This document shows positions 23,697-32,735 of a stretch of 64,000 bases of DNA, piece by piece. Each line of letters opens with the position of its first letter. Within the stretch, counting starts at the first letter, position 1. Made by a program: the position numbers and the translations under genes. Below the pieces are notes generated by a model, which made no database searches, was not told where the DNA came from, and was given only the letters and a program-made list of their open reading frames with translations. Source of the DNA: Oscillospiraceae bacterium (GTDB lineage: Bacteria > Bacillota > Clostridia > Oscillospirales > Ruminococcaceae); the NCBI GenBank assembly GCA_900768995.1, contig CAAGEZ010000024.1, positions 1 to 64,000 of the forward strand, given 5' to 3'.

Positions 23697-25652
23697 TTAT
23701 TCCTCATCTTCCTCACTGAGCATCAGCCATTCGTCGGAATAATCCGCGGACTGCTGCTTGAGCTGCTCGTATTCGGCACATTTTTCATTCATAAGTACAT
23801 AGTCCGCCGCAGCTTCTGGGGAGGTCATTTCCTCCTGAACAGCCGCCATTTTCACTTCAAGCTCGCTTATGAGCTTTTCAAGCTCTCTTATGCGGCTCCT
23901 GCGCTTTGCGTCCTTTGCCCTCTGCTCCTTAGAGCGGTATGCGGCGGCGTTTTTCTTTTCCGCCTCTTCCTTGGCCTTCTGCTGCTTTATCTCAGCCTGA
24001 GCCTCCTGCTCCGCCTGTACCTTTGCACGCTTTGCGGCGAGGTATTCTTCAAAGCCGCTGTTATATTCGCAGAGCTGTCCGGGAGTTATCTCAAATATCC
24101 TGTCGCATACACGGCTGAGAAGATATCTGTCGTGGGACACAAGAATCACAGTGCCCTCAAATTTTGCAAGAGCATCTTCCAAAACTTCCTTTGCGTCAAT
24201 GTCAAGGTGGTTCGTAGGCTCATCAAGAATGAGTACATTTCCACGCTCCAGCATCATAATTGCAAAGCACAGCTTGGCTCTCTCGCCGCCGCTTATAACG
24301 CCAACCTGCTTGAACACATTCTCGCCCGTGAATTTCACAAGACCCAGCAGGCTTCTCACCTGTTCATCGGTCATACCACGGCGGCGGTCGTGAATTTCGT
24401 CAATGACCGTCTTGTTAAAATCAAGCTGGGAATTTTCCTGATCGAAGTAGGATATTTTTACATTTTTGTTCCACTCAACAGAACCCTTTGGTGTGCGGAT
24501 ATCCTTGCGGATAATTTTAAGCAGTGTTGATTTTCCAATGCCGTTTGCGCCCACAATGCCTATCTTGTCCCCACGGCGGACGTTGAATGAGATGTTTTCC
24601 GCAAGCACCTTGTCACCGGCCGCAACGGTGATGCCCTTTACAGCAAGGACATCGAGAGGCGGCTCGTAGTCATACTCAAAGCGTATCTTCGCCTTTTTCT
24701 CATATGTCACGGGCTTTTCGAGAATTTCCATAGCTTCAAGCTTTTTGACCCTGCTCTTCGCCATTGCGGAGGTGGTCGCACGGACGATGTTCCTGTCAAC
24801 AAAATCCTGAAGCTTTGCTATCTCAGCCTGCTGTGCCTCGTATTCTTTCATTCTCCGCTCAACATCGGCGGCTTTCAGCTCGGTGAATTTGGTATAATTG
24901 CCCTTCCACCTGCGGAGCTTTGTCCGCTCTATTTCGCATATAGATGTGCATAGCTTGTCAAGGAAATATCGGTCATGGGACACGATAAGTAGTGCTCCCT
25001 TGTAATCGGAAAGGTAGTCCTCCAACCACATTATTGTGTCAAAATCAAGGTGGTTCGTTGGCTCATCGAGAATGAGCAGGCGGGGATTTTCGAGGAGGAG
25101 CTTCGCCATTGCAAGACGGGTCTTTTCGCCGCCGCTGAGGGTGGCTATGACCTGATCGTAGGTCTCAGGGCCAAAGCCCATACCGTTTAAGACCGTTTTT
25201 ATCTTCACGTTTATGAGATAGCCTTCGTTTGACTCAAAGTAAGCGGTCTTGCGGGCATATTCTGCGCTTATCTCGTTAAAATGCTTCTCGTTCCGATGAA
25301 CCTCGGGGCGGGACATTTCTTCTTCAAGGCGTCTCAGCTCGTCCTGAACGGACAAAAGCTCGGAGAATACCGACTGCATTTCCTCCATTACCTTAGAGGA
25401 GCGGTCAAGACCCGAGTTCTGCTCCAGAAAGCCTACCGATGAACCCCTGGTGACCGCAAGATGAGGGACATTGGGCTCGGGCTGGGACTCATATTCCTCC
25501 TTGCCCGTGATTATTTTCAGAAGTGTGGACTTTCCGCAGCCGTTCACACCCACAAGTCCTATCCTGTCATTGTCCTCAATTGTAAGACAAACGTTGTCAA
25601 GAATGGTTTTTCCGTTATATATCTTTGAGATATTTTCCATTGAAAGTATCAT
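23697..25652 (-). CDS. ABC-F family ATPase
   Basis: This 651-aa protein has two ABC domains and no membrane segment. Walker A sites are GVNGCGKSTLL and GANGIGKSTLL, signatures LSGGEKTRLAMAKLL and ISGGERAKLCFAIMML, Walker B LLILDEPTNHLD (twice). The linker contains NIVRATTSAMAKSRVKKLEA, the P-site tRNA-interaction motif region, and the C-terminus is a Lys/Glu-rich coiled coil (about 560-640). ABC-F proteins act on the ribosome E site in translation or antibiotic protection. Whether this one gives resistance cannot be told. First gene of the operon ending with mnmA. Confidence 0.93.
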   Translation of the reverse strand: MILSMENISKIYNGKTILDNVCLTIEDNDRIGLVGVNGCGKSTLLKIITGKEEYESQPEPNVPHLAVTRGSSVGFLEQNSGLDRSSKVMEEMQSVFSELLSVQDELRRLEEEMSRPEVHRNEKHFNEISAEYARKTAYFESNEGYLINVKIKTVLNGMGFGPETYDQVIATLSGGEKTRLAMAKLLLENPRLLILDEPTNHLDFDTIMWLEDYLSDYKGALLIVSHDRYFLDKLCTSICEIERTKLRRWKGNYTKFTELKAADVERRMKEYEAQQAEIAKLQDFVDRNIVRATTSAMAKSRVKKLEAMEILEKPVTYEKKAKIRFEYDYEPPLDVLAVKGITVAAGDKVLAENISFNVRRGDKIGIVGANGIGKSTLLKIIRKDIRTPKGSVEWNKNVKISYFDQENSQLDFNKTVIDEIHDRRRGMTDEQVRSLLGLVKFTGENVFKQVGVISGGERAKLCFAIMMLERGNVLILDEPTNHLDIDAKEVLEDALAKFEGTVILVSHDRYLLSRVCDRIFEITPGQLCEYNSGFEEYLAAKRAKVQAEQEAQAEIKQQKAKEEAEKKNAAAYRSKEQRAKDAKRRSRIRELEKLISELEVKMAAVQEEMTSPEAAADYVLMNEKCAEYEQLKQQSADYSDEWLMLSEEDEE

Positions 25653-25805
25653 TTTGCTGTTCTCCCGATAAAAAAGTCATATATATTTATTATAACATAA
25701 CCTAAAATCAATTTCAAGAAGTTAATGCATTTTTCTGCTGTTTTGCATTTTCGACTTATTCGAAAAAACAGTGCATTATTTCGTTATAATTATATAAAAT
25801 GCACA

Positions 25806-25856
25806 TTGACATTTTGTGCAGTCTGTTCTATAATACTTTATTATATAGTATTATAG
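25806..25856 (+). promoter_or_regulatory. Promoter and operator-like palindrome of the MMPL operon
   Basis: TTGACA (25806-25811), a 17-base spacer and TATAAT (25829-25834) are perfect. The 10-bp inverted repeat CTATAATACT (25828-25837) and AGTATTATAG (25847-25856) overlaps the -10 box and start site. This looks like a repressor operator, or alternatively an RNA hairpin at the transcript start. Confidence 0.78.
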
Positions 25857-25881
25857 AAACTTTATGTAAGGAGTGAAGCTT

Positions 25882-28419
25882 TTGTCACAGAAATTCCCCG
25901 ATCCTCCCAAGGAGGAGAATGAGACCTTTATGTATAAGCTTGCGGCTTTCATTGTTGATAAACGCAATCTGGTATTCCTTTTATGGATATTCCTGCTGAT
26001 ATTCAGCATTTTTGCCAGCAGCTGGGTAAAGGTCGAGAACGACATCACCGCATACCTCCCCGATTCCACTGAAACAAGGCGTGGACTTACCCTTATGGAC
26101 GAGCAGTTCACCACCTACGGCACCGCTTCCGTAATGGTGTCGAACATCACCTATGATGAGGCTGAGGCGCTTGTGGAGGAAATGGAGGATATCGATGGCG
26201 TTTCCGAGGTAGCTTTCGACAACACCGAGGATCACTACAAAAATTCCTCCGCAATGTTCTCTGTTACCTTTGACGGCGAGGAGGACGATCAGATAAGCAT
26301 TGACGCTATGGACAAGATAAGGGCTATGCTTGCTGATTATGACCTGTCTGTATCAAGCACCGTGGGAAGCGACTCTTCCGCACAGCTTGCAAAGGAAATG
26401 CAGACGGTAACGGCTGTTGCTGCGGGAATTATCCTGCTTGTACTGCTGTTCACATCAAAGGCATATGCCGAGATACCCGTGCTTGTAGCTACATTCGGCG
26501 CTGCTGCCCTTGCAAACTCAGGAACAAACTTCCTGCTTGGCACTATCTCATTCATTTCAAACTCCGTAACCATCGTGCTCCAGCTGGCTCTTGCCATCGA
26601 CTACGCTATTATCCTTATCCACCGATACAGCGAAGAGCACGAGCATATGGAAAGCCGTGAAGCGTGTATCACCGCTCTGAGCAAGGCTATCCCCGAGATA
26701 TCCTCCAGCTGTCTTACCACCGTTTCGGGTCTTATCGCCCTTGCGTTTATGAAGTTCAGGATAGGCGGAGACCTTGCAATGGTGCTTATCAAGGCAATTA
26801 TGTTCAGTATCCTGTCCGTATTTACCCTTATGCCCGGACTTATTATGCTTTTCTCGGGTCTTATCGACAAGACTGTTCATAAGAACTTCGTTCCCAAGAT
26901 ATCCGCTGTGGGCAAGTTTGCATTTGCCACAAAATATATTATTCCTCCCGTTTTCGTTGCAATTGTGTGCGTTGCATTTGTATTCTCCAACAAGTGCCCC
27001 TACTGCTACGGCACAACTGACCTTGAACACTCCCGCTACAGCGAGCAGCAGCTTGCGGAGCAGAAGATAAAGGACACATTCGGCTCAAATAACCTTGCCG
27101 CCCTCATCGTCCCGTCAGGGGATTATGAATCGGAGAGCAAGCTCATACGGAAGCTTGAAAGCTACAGTCAGGTGGAATCCTGTATGGGTCTTGCAAATAT
27201 TGAGGCAATGGACGGCTATGTGCTCACCGATGCACTGACCCCGAGACAGTTCTCCGAGCTTGTTGACCTTGACTATGAAGTGGCAAAGGTGCTTTACGCC
27301 GCATATGCCATCAATGAGGAAAACTACGGCGAGGTTGTAAACGGTCTTGAAGCATACTCCGTTCCCCTTATTGATATGTTTATGTTTACATATGACGAGG
27401 TGGACAAGGGCTATGTCACCCTTGACGATGACCTTATGGACACCCTTGAGGACCTCCACACCACTCTTGACAAGGCGCTTTTACAGCTCAAGAGCGATGA
27501 ATACACACGAATCCTTGTTTACCTGAATCTCCCCGAAGAGGGCGATGAGACCTTCGACTTCTTACAGACTATTCACAGGGAAGCCGAGAAATATTATCCC
27601 GACAAGGCGGACGAAATTCTCCTCGTGGGCAACTCCACCAGTGACTATGACCTGTCCTCCTCTTTCGTAACGGATAACCTCATCATCAGTATCCTTTCCG
27701 CACTCTTCGTTATCATAATCCTGCTTTTCACATTCAAATCCGCAGGACTTCCCGTTCTCCTTATCGCAGTTATCCAGGGAAGTATCTGGATGAACTTCTC
27801 ATTCCCTTACCTTGAAAATACGAGCCTGTTCTTCCTCAGCTACCTTATCGTAAACTCCATTCAGATGGGTGCGAACATCGACTACGCTATCGTTATTTCA
27901 AGCCGATATATGGATCTTAAGCAGGAAATGCCCATTAAGGACGCTATCACCGAGACCCTTAATCAGGCGTTCCCCACTATCATCACATCTGGCGCGATCC
28001 TTGCGGCTGCGGGTATCCTTATCGGTCAGCTTTCCTCCGACGGAACCATTTCCTCTATCGGCGTATGCCTCGGACGAGGAACTATTATGTCCATCGTTCT
28101 TGTAATGGGCGTTCTTCCCCAGATACTTCTCCTTGGCGATACCATTATCGAAAAGACCTCCTTTACTATCAAGAAGCGTGAGCGCACACAGGTATCCAGC
28201 GGCAAAATTGCTGTTACCGGTATGATCCACGGCTATGTAAACGGACGTGTTGATGCTATCGTTAACGGTATCATCATCGGTGATGTTGACGCTAAGATCG
28301 AAAGCAAGAATTTTGAAGAGCTTGACAAAATTAACGAGGGCTTCAGGTTGGAGAACAGCGGAAATGCCCCCGACAACAGCACCCCCGATGAAAACGAGAG
28401 AGAGGAGGCACGGAAATGA
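25882..28419 (+). CDS. MMPL/RND-family exporter
   Basis: This 845-aa exporter has two halves, each with one helix, a large outer loop and a five-helix bundle. The MMPL signatures are ALAIDYAIILIHRYSEEHE and GANIDYAIVISSRYMDLKQE; ENDITAYLPDSTETRRGLTL opens the first loop. The start is taken as TTG 25882, because AAGGAG is nine bases upstream; the GTG at 25873 directly abuts that site. The cytoplasmic tail has short repeats (MIHGYVNGRVDAIVNGIIIG, then DVDAKIES) resembling a beta-helix turn. MMPL proteins export lipids, peptides or drugs using the proton gradient. It overlaps the following gene by four bases. Confidence 0.92.
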   Translation: MSQKFPDPPKEENETFMYKLAAFIVDKRNLVFLLWIFLLIFSIFASSWVKVENDITAYLPDSTETRRGLTLMDEQFTTYGTASVMVSNITYDEAEALVEEMEDIDGVSEVAFDNTEDHYKNSSAMFSVTFDGEEDDQISIDAMDKIRAMLADYDLSVSSTVGSDSSAQLAKEMQTVTAVAAGIILLVLLFTSKAYAEIPVLVATFGAAALANSGTNFLLGTISFISNSVTIVLQLALAIDYAIILIHRYSEEHEHMESREACITALSKAIPEISSSCLTTVSGLIALAFMKFRIGGDLAMVLIKAIMFSILSVFTLMPGLIMLFSGLIDKTVHKNFVPKISAVGKFAFATKYIIPPVFVAIVCVAFVFSNKCPYCYGTTDLEHSRYSEQQLAEQKIKDTFGSNNLAALIVPSGDYESESKLIRKLESYSQVESCMGLANIEAMDGYVLTDALTPRQFSELVDLDYEVAKVLYAAYAINEENYGEVVNGLEAYSVPLIDMFMFTYDEVDKGYVTLDDDLMDTLEDLHTTLDKALLQLKSDEYTRILVYLNLPEEGDETFDFLQTIHREAEKYYPDKADEILLVGNSTSDYDLSSSFVTDNLIISILSALFVIIILLFTFKSAGLPVLLIAVIQGSIWMNFSFPYLENTSLFFLSYLIVNSIQMGANIDYAIVISSRYMDLKQEMPIKDAITETLNQAFPTIITSGAILAAAGILIGQLSSDGTISSIGVCLGRGTIMSIVLVMGVLPQILLLGDTIIEKTSFTIKKRERTQVSSGKIAVTGMIHGYVNGRVDAIVNGIIIGDVDAKIESKNFEELDKINEGFRLENSGNAPDNSTPDENEREEARK

Positions 28420-31400
28420 TGAAAATGAAGCGCTGTGCGGCTGCCGCTCTTGCGGTAATGCTCTCTGTAAGCCCCATATACGGCTGCGGATATGTTTTCG
28501 CCGAGGAGCAGTCTCTTTCGGCTGGAGCTTCTGCAAATGCACTTAAAGAGGACACCGTTTATATCAATTCTGCCGAGGAATATGTGGAGTTTGCCAAAAA
28601 CTGCACCCTCGACAGCTATTCAAGAGGCAAGACCTTTATCCTTAACACCGACATAAATTTCTCAGCCGAAAAGGCAGACTTTATCCCCGTGCCCTCATTC
28701 AGCGGCACATTCGAGGGCAATGGTCACAAGATAAGCGGATTTTCGATAAGCGACAACGGCTCTGTTCAGGGACTTTTCAGATATATTGAAAAAAGCGGCA
28801 GGGTCAAGAGCTTAAGTGTTACCTGCGTGATATCCCCATCGGGCACATCTTCCAAAAGCGGCACTATATGCGGCGTGAACAGGGGAACTATATACGGCTG
28901 CACCGTTGACAGTGTTGTTACGGGCAAGGAATACTGCGGCGGAATTGCGGGCGTTAACGAGGAAACGGGACTTATCTCCTGCTGCAAGGTTGGCGGACGC
29001 ATTCAGGCTGAGCATTTCACTGGCGGAATTGCAGGCGAGAATCGTGGCTGCATTATGCTTTCCGAAAACTCGGCCTCCGTAAACACCGATGTGTCCGACA
29101 GTGGACTTGACATCGAGAACATAAACATTGACGATATCTACTCCACCGAGAAGTCCAACGATTCCACCGATGCAGGCGGAATTGCGGGCTATTCCTCGGG
29201 AAATATTATCAAGTGTACCAACCGTGGAGATGTGGGATACTCTCACATCGGCTACAACATCGGCGGTATCTGCGGCAGACAGAACGGCTATGTAAACAGC
29301 TGCGAAAACTACGGCACCATAAACGGCAGAAAGGACACAGGCGGCATAGTCGGTCAGGCAGAGCCACATTTCTCTCTCCTTTTCTCTGAATCCTCAATGC
29401 AGAAGCTGAGAGACAGGCTTGACGAGCTGAATGTTATCGTTGACAAGACCATTGACGACGCAAACAACGCCTCCGACACCGTTTCGGGTGACATCGACAC
29501 CACCCTTGACACCCTTAAAGCCGTAAAGAGCGACACCGGCGACCTTATGGATATGACTGACGATATCCTGAACGATAACATCGACTCCGTAAACGAGCTG
29601 AGTGCCCGTGTCACCGACCTTATCGATATGGCAAAGCCTGCGTCCGACAGCTTTTCCGATGCCTCCGATGCATTCAGTGATGCTGTTGACAAGCTTTGGG
29701 AGGCAAATGACCTCCTTGGCGACGCTATGGACAATACGGACAATGCCCTCGACACCCTTTTCCCCGCTCTCGATGACCTGTCCGATGCCCTTAACTCTTT
29801 GCAGGACGCCAACGAATCTATGCAGGACAGCCTTGGAACGGCTCAAAGCTCTATCGGTGATTCAGACGGTCTTGCGGCAACTCTCAATAACCTCCAGAAC
29901 CAGTTTTACATAATCGCTCAGAACATCGAGGCTATGAGTGATATCGTCAAGAACCTTATCACCGCTCTCGATGATTTCAATTCATCATCTGACAAGAATG
30001 ATGCGATGGACAAGATAAAGGACAGCCTTGACAGACTTCAGGACAGCCTTGACGGTGTTTCCGACCAGCTCAAAGACGCCGATGACGCTATACAGCGACT
30101 TCAGGATCTCCTTGATTCAAATTCCGATGATACAGATGCATACAAGGAATGCATAAGTGAGATACTTGACGTGTTCACAGGCGGCGCATTTGAGGATATG
30201 TTTGACGCACTTTCCGACCTTATAGACGGCATGAATGACCTTGTTGACAGCTCCGCTATGGACGATATAAAGGACGAAATAACAAAATGCGCCGACCTTA
30301 TCAGAAATCAGGGCAATGCGGCTGTTTCTTCGGATATAGACTTATCAAAGCCCGATGCCATAACCTTTGACGACCTCTCCACAATTATAGATTATCTTAT
30401 GGACACATCATCGGCGGTAGGCGATGCAGAGGGTGCGGCAGGCTCACTTGTTGACAGGATAAAGGAAGCCTGGCCTTTCCTCGATGACGGTGCAGCGGCT
30501 GCGATAGCGGCGGCATATACCGCAGAGGAAGCCGTTCAGTACACCTCCGACGCTTCCGTGAACCTTTCCGACGGAATGGATCAGCTCCGTGCCATAAACG
30601 ATTATTTCGCAGGCAAGGAGAAGATAAATTTTTCCGGCACAGATGATGAATTTGACGCTCTGAGAACGAGCCTTTCCGACAATATCAGCGATCTGCTGGA
30701 TAACCTTGATGTTCTGAACGCCTCCGCAGGGGATTCGGTCAATATCCTTTCCGATGATTTTAAGGCAATGAACGCCAAGGCTTCCGAGGTATATGACGTT
30801 ATTATGGATATGTCTGACGAGCTTGCAGATGACCCCAAGAGCCTTGAGGATTACACCGAGGATATTTCCTCCTCCGATACCGAGGGCAGGGCTGACGGCA
30901 AGATAGCAGGCTGCACCAACAACGGTCAGGTCCTTGGCGATGTAAGCGCAGGCGGAATCGTGGGCACAATGGGTATTGAAAATTCCATCGACCCTGAGGG
31001 CGATATCGAGCAGAAGGGCGACAGGTCGCTGAACTTCATCTATCAGTCAAGAACAGTTGTGAGAAACTGCACAAATAACGGCGAAGTCAAGTCCAAGAAG
31101 GACTGTGCAGGCGGCATTGCGGGAACAATGGACACAGGCTGCATCATAAACAGCTATGGCTATGGAAATGTTTCCTCCACCGACGGCAGCTATGTTGGCG
31201 GCATTGCAGGAAAATCCTCCTCGGCTATCTACGGCAGCTATGCAATGTGCCGTATCGAGGGCGATGACTATATCGGCGGAATCGCAGGCTTTGCCCACGA
31301 TATGAGCAGCTGCGCAAGCTATGTGATAATTACCGGGTCCGATGAATATTCGGGTGCTGTGGCAGGTGACTGCGACGGCGAAGCAGAGGGCAATATCTTC

Positions 31401-32159
31401 ACCGAAAACGGCACAGGCGGCATTGACGGCATAAGCTACGAGGGCAAGGCATATCCCGTGCCATACAGCGAAATTTGCGCAATGGAAAATATCCCCGATG
31501 AGTTCAGGTCCCTTACCCTCACCTTTATGGCTGATGACAAGGTAGTTGACACCATTGACTTCAAGTACGGCGATACCATTAGCGAGAACAAGCTCCCCAC
31601 ACCTCCCAAGAAAACAGGCTGCTACGCAAAGTGGGAGGAGCACGATTACGAGAATATGACCTACGGTGCAGTGATAAATGCTGAATATGAGCCGCTCATC
31701 ACTTCCATTTCCTCCGACATCACCCGTGAGGACGGCCGCTCCGTATTTATGGCAGAGGGCGATTTCTCCGACACCGACAAGCTCGAAGTCACCGAAAATC
31801 CCGACGGCAGCTGGAACGTTGTTGTTCCCGCAGACGGTGACGGGGAGAGAACTATCCGATTCCTGCCCGAAACCGCTCCCAAGAAAACGATGCTGAGGGT
31901 GGACGGAGTTGTTACTCCCTTTGAGACAGACGGCAGCTATATTGTGTTCAAGGTACAGAGCAATAATTTTGTTGTTACCGCTTCAAAGAAGCCCCTGAAC
32001 GTTCCGCTTATAGCAGGAGCATCAGGCGGCGGCGTTGCCCTTATCGCTATCCTTGCCACTGTGATAGACAGGAAGAAGAGGAAAAGCAAAATAAACGGCG
32101 ACAAGACAGGAAAGACAGAGAATAAAAAGGAAAACAAAAAAGAAAAAGCCGCAAGATAA
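28416..32159 (+). CDS. Large surface protein: GLUG repeats split by a long coiled coil
   Basis: This 1,247-aa secreted, membrane-anchored protein begins with a signal peptide (about 1-28). GLUG-type repeats follow (about 70-325, e.g. GGIAGENRGCIMLSEN, GGICGRQNGYVNSCENYG). An acidic coiled-coil region of about 490 residues (325-818) carries Asp/Leu heptads such as LDRLQDSLDGVSDQL. GLUG repeats then resume (825-1010), followed by an InlB-like repeat (about 1031-1092), a transmembrane helix (about 1195-1217) and a Lys-rich cytoplasmic tail. GAGGAGG precedes the ATG, which overlaps the MMPL stop. It probably forms an extracellular partner of the exporter; this is inferred from coupling. Confidence 0.82.
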   Translation: MMKMKRCAAAALAVMLSVSPIYGCGYVFAEEQSLSAGASANALKEDTVYINSAEEYVEFAKNCTLDSYSRGKTFILNTDINFSAEKADFIPVPSFSGTFEGNGHKISGFSISDNGSVQGLFRYIEKSGRVKSLSVTCVISPSGTSSKSGTICGVNRGTIYGCTVDSVVTGKEYCGGIAGVNEETGLISCCKVGGRIQAEHFTGGIAGENRGCIMLSENSASVNTDVSDSGLDIENINIDDIYSTEKSNDSTDAGGIAGYSSGNIIKCTNRGDVGYSHIGYNIGGICGRQNGYVNSCENYGTINGRKDTGGIVGQAEPHFSLLFSESSMQKLRDRLDELNVIVDKTIDDANNASDTVSGDIDTTLDTLKAVKSDTGDLMDMTDDILNDNIDSVNELSARVTDLIDMAKPASDSFSDASDAFSDAVDKLWEANDLLGDAMDNTDNALDTLFPALDDLSDALNSLQDANESMQDSLGTAQSSIGDSDGLAATLNNLQNQFYIIAQNIEAMSDIVKNLITALDDFNSSSDKNDAMDKIKDSLDRLQDSLDGVSDQLKDADDAIQRLQDLLDSNSDDTDAYKECISEILDVFTGGAFEDMFDALSDLIDGMNDLVDSSAMDDIKDEITKCADLIRNQGNAAVSSDIDLSKPDAITFDDLSTIIDYLMDTSSAVGDAEGAAGSLVDRIKEAWPFLDDGAAAAIAAAYTAEEAVQYTSDASVNLSDGMDQLRAINDYFAGKEKINFSGTDDEFDALRTSLSDNISDLLDNLDVLNASAGDSVNILSDDFKAMNAKASEVYDVIMDMSDELADDPKSLEDYTEDISSSDTEGRADGKIAGCTNNGQVLGDVSAGGIVGTMGIENSIDPEGDIEQKGDRSLNFIYQSRTVVRNCTNNGEVKSKKDCAGGIAGTMDTGCIINSYGYGNVSSTDGSYVGGIAGKSSSAIYGSYAMCRIEGDDYIGGIAGFAHDMSSCASYVIITGSDEYSGAVAGDCDGEAEGNIFTENGTGGIDGISYEGKAYPVPYSEICAMENIPDEFRSLTLTFMADDKVVDTIDFKYGDTISENKLPTPPKKTGCYAKWEEHDYENMTYGAVINAEYEPLITSISSDITREDGRSVFMAEGDFSDTDKLEVTENPDGSWNVVVPADGDGERTIRFLPETAPKKTMLRVDGVVTPFETDGSYIVFKVQSNNFVVTASKKPLNVPLIAGASGGGVALIAILATVIDRKKRKSKINGDKTGKTENKKENKKEKAAR

Positions 32160-32166
32160 AAAAAGA

Positions 32167-32213
32167 ATCCTCATCATACAGCTCTTAAAGCTGTATGATG
32201 AGGATATTTTTAT
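32167..32213. terminator. Strong bidirectional terminator
   Basis: A 17-bp perfect stem (ATCCTCATCATACAGCT with its complement) around a 5-base loop is followed by ATTTTTATTT on the + side. It serves the surface-protein gene and the convergent lipoprotein gene. Confidence 0.92.
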
Positions 32214-32618
32214 TTATCTGGTTTCCGTTGTTGTCTCGGTAGCGTTGTCACGCTCGCCTGGGGCGATGTCACGGATCATATCGTCTGCACCGTCAATAAC
32301 GTCGCCTACGATATCCTCCGCACCTGTCACGATGTCGCCTGCGCCTGTAACGATGTCCTCGATAATGCCGTCGCCGTCAATGTCGCCTGTTCTTGCGCCA
32401 TTATTGTCACCGATAACAGAACCGTCACCGCTGTTGGGGAGCATTCCGCTGCCATTATTGCTGTTCATCTCCGAGCCGCCTGACTGTGCCGATGAGCCTG
32501 AGTCCTGCGATGTTCTGCCGTTGTTGTTGTCCTGAGCGGTGTTGTTGTTTCCGCAGGCGGTGAACATAATTCCGAAGCCAAGGAGCACAGGCAGCAATGC
32601 TGCTGTTTTCTTTTTCAT
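32214..32618 (-). CDS. Small Asp/Asn-rich lipoprotein
   Basis: This 134-aa protein has a signal peptide ending FTAC with the lipid Cys at residue 22. A low-complexity Asn/Ser/Gly linker comes next and then a repeated acidic segment, DIVTGAGDIVTGAEDIVGDV. Such proteins are common, poorly conserved surface lipoproteins of this bacterial group. AAAGGAC precedes the start on the minus strand. Function unknown. Confidence 0.7.
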   Translation of the reverse strand: MKKKTAALLPVLLGFGIMFTACGNNNTAQDNNNGRTSQDSGSSAQSGGSEMNSNNGSGMLPNSGDGSVIGDNNGARTGDIDGDGIIEDIVTGAGDIVTGAEDIVGDVIDGADDMIRDIAPGERDNATETTTETR

Positions 32619-32735
32619 AAGGTCTGCTGTCCTTTCCCACAGAGCTTGTGCCCTCTGCGTGTTAAAAACCGTATATATAAAACGGAAAAAGCTGCAAACC
32701 CGTGCCGATCATTCCACGGCTGTAGCTGTGATATC

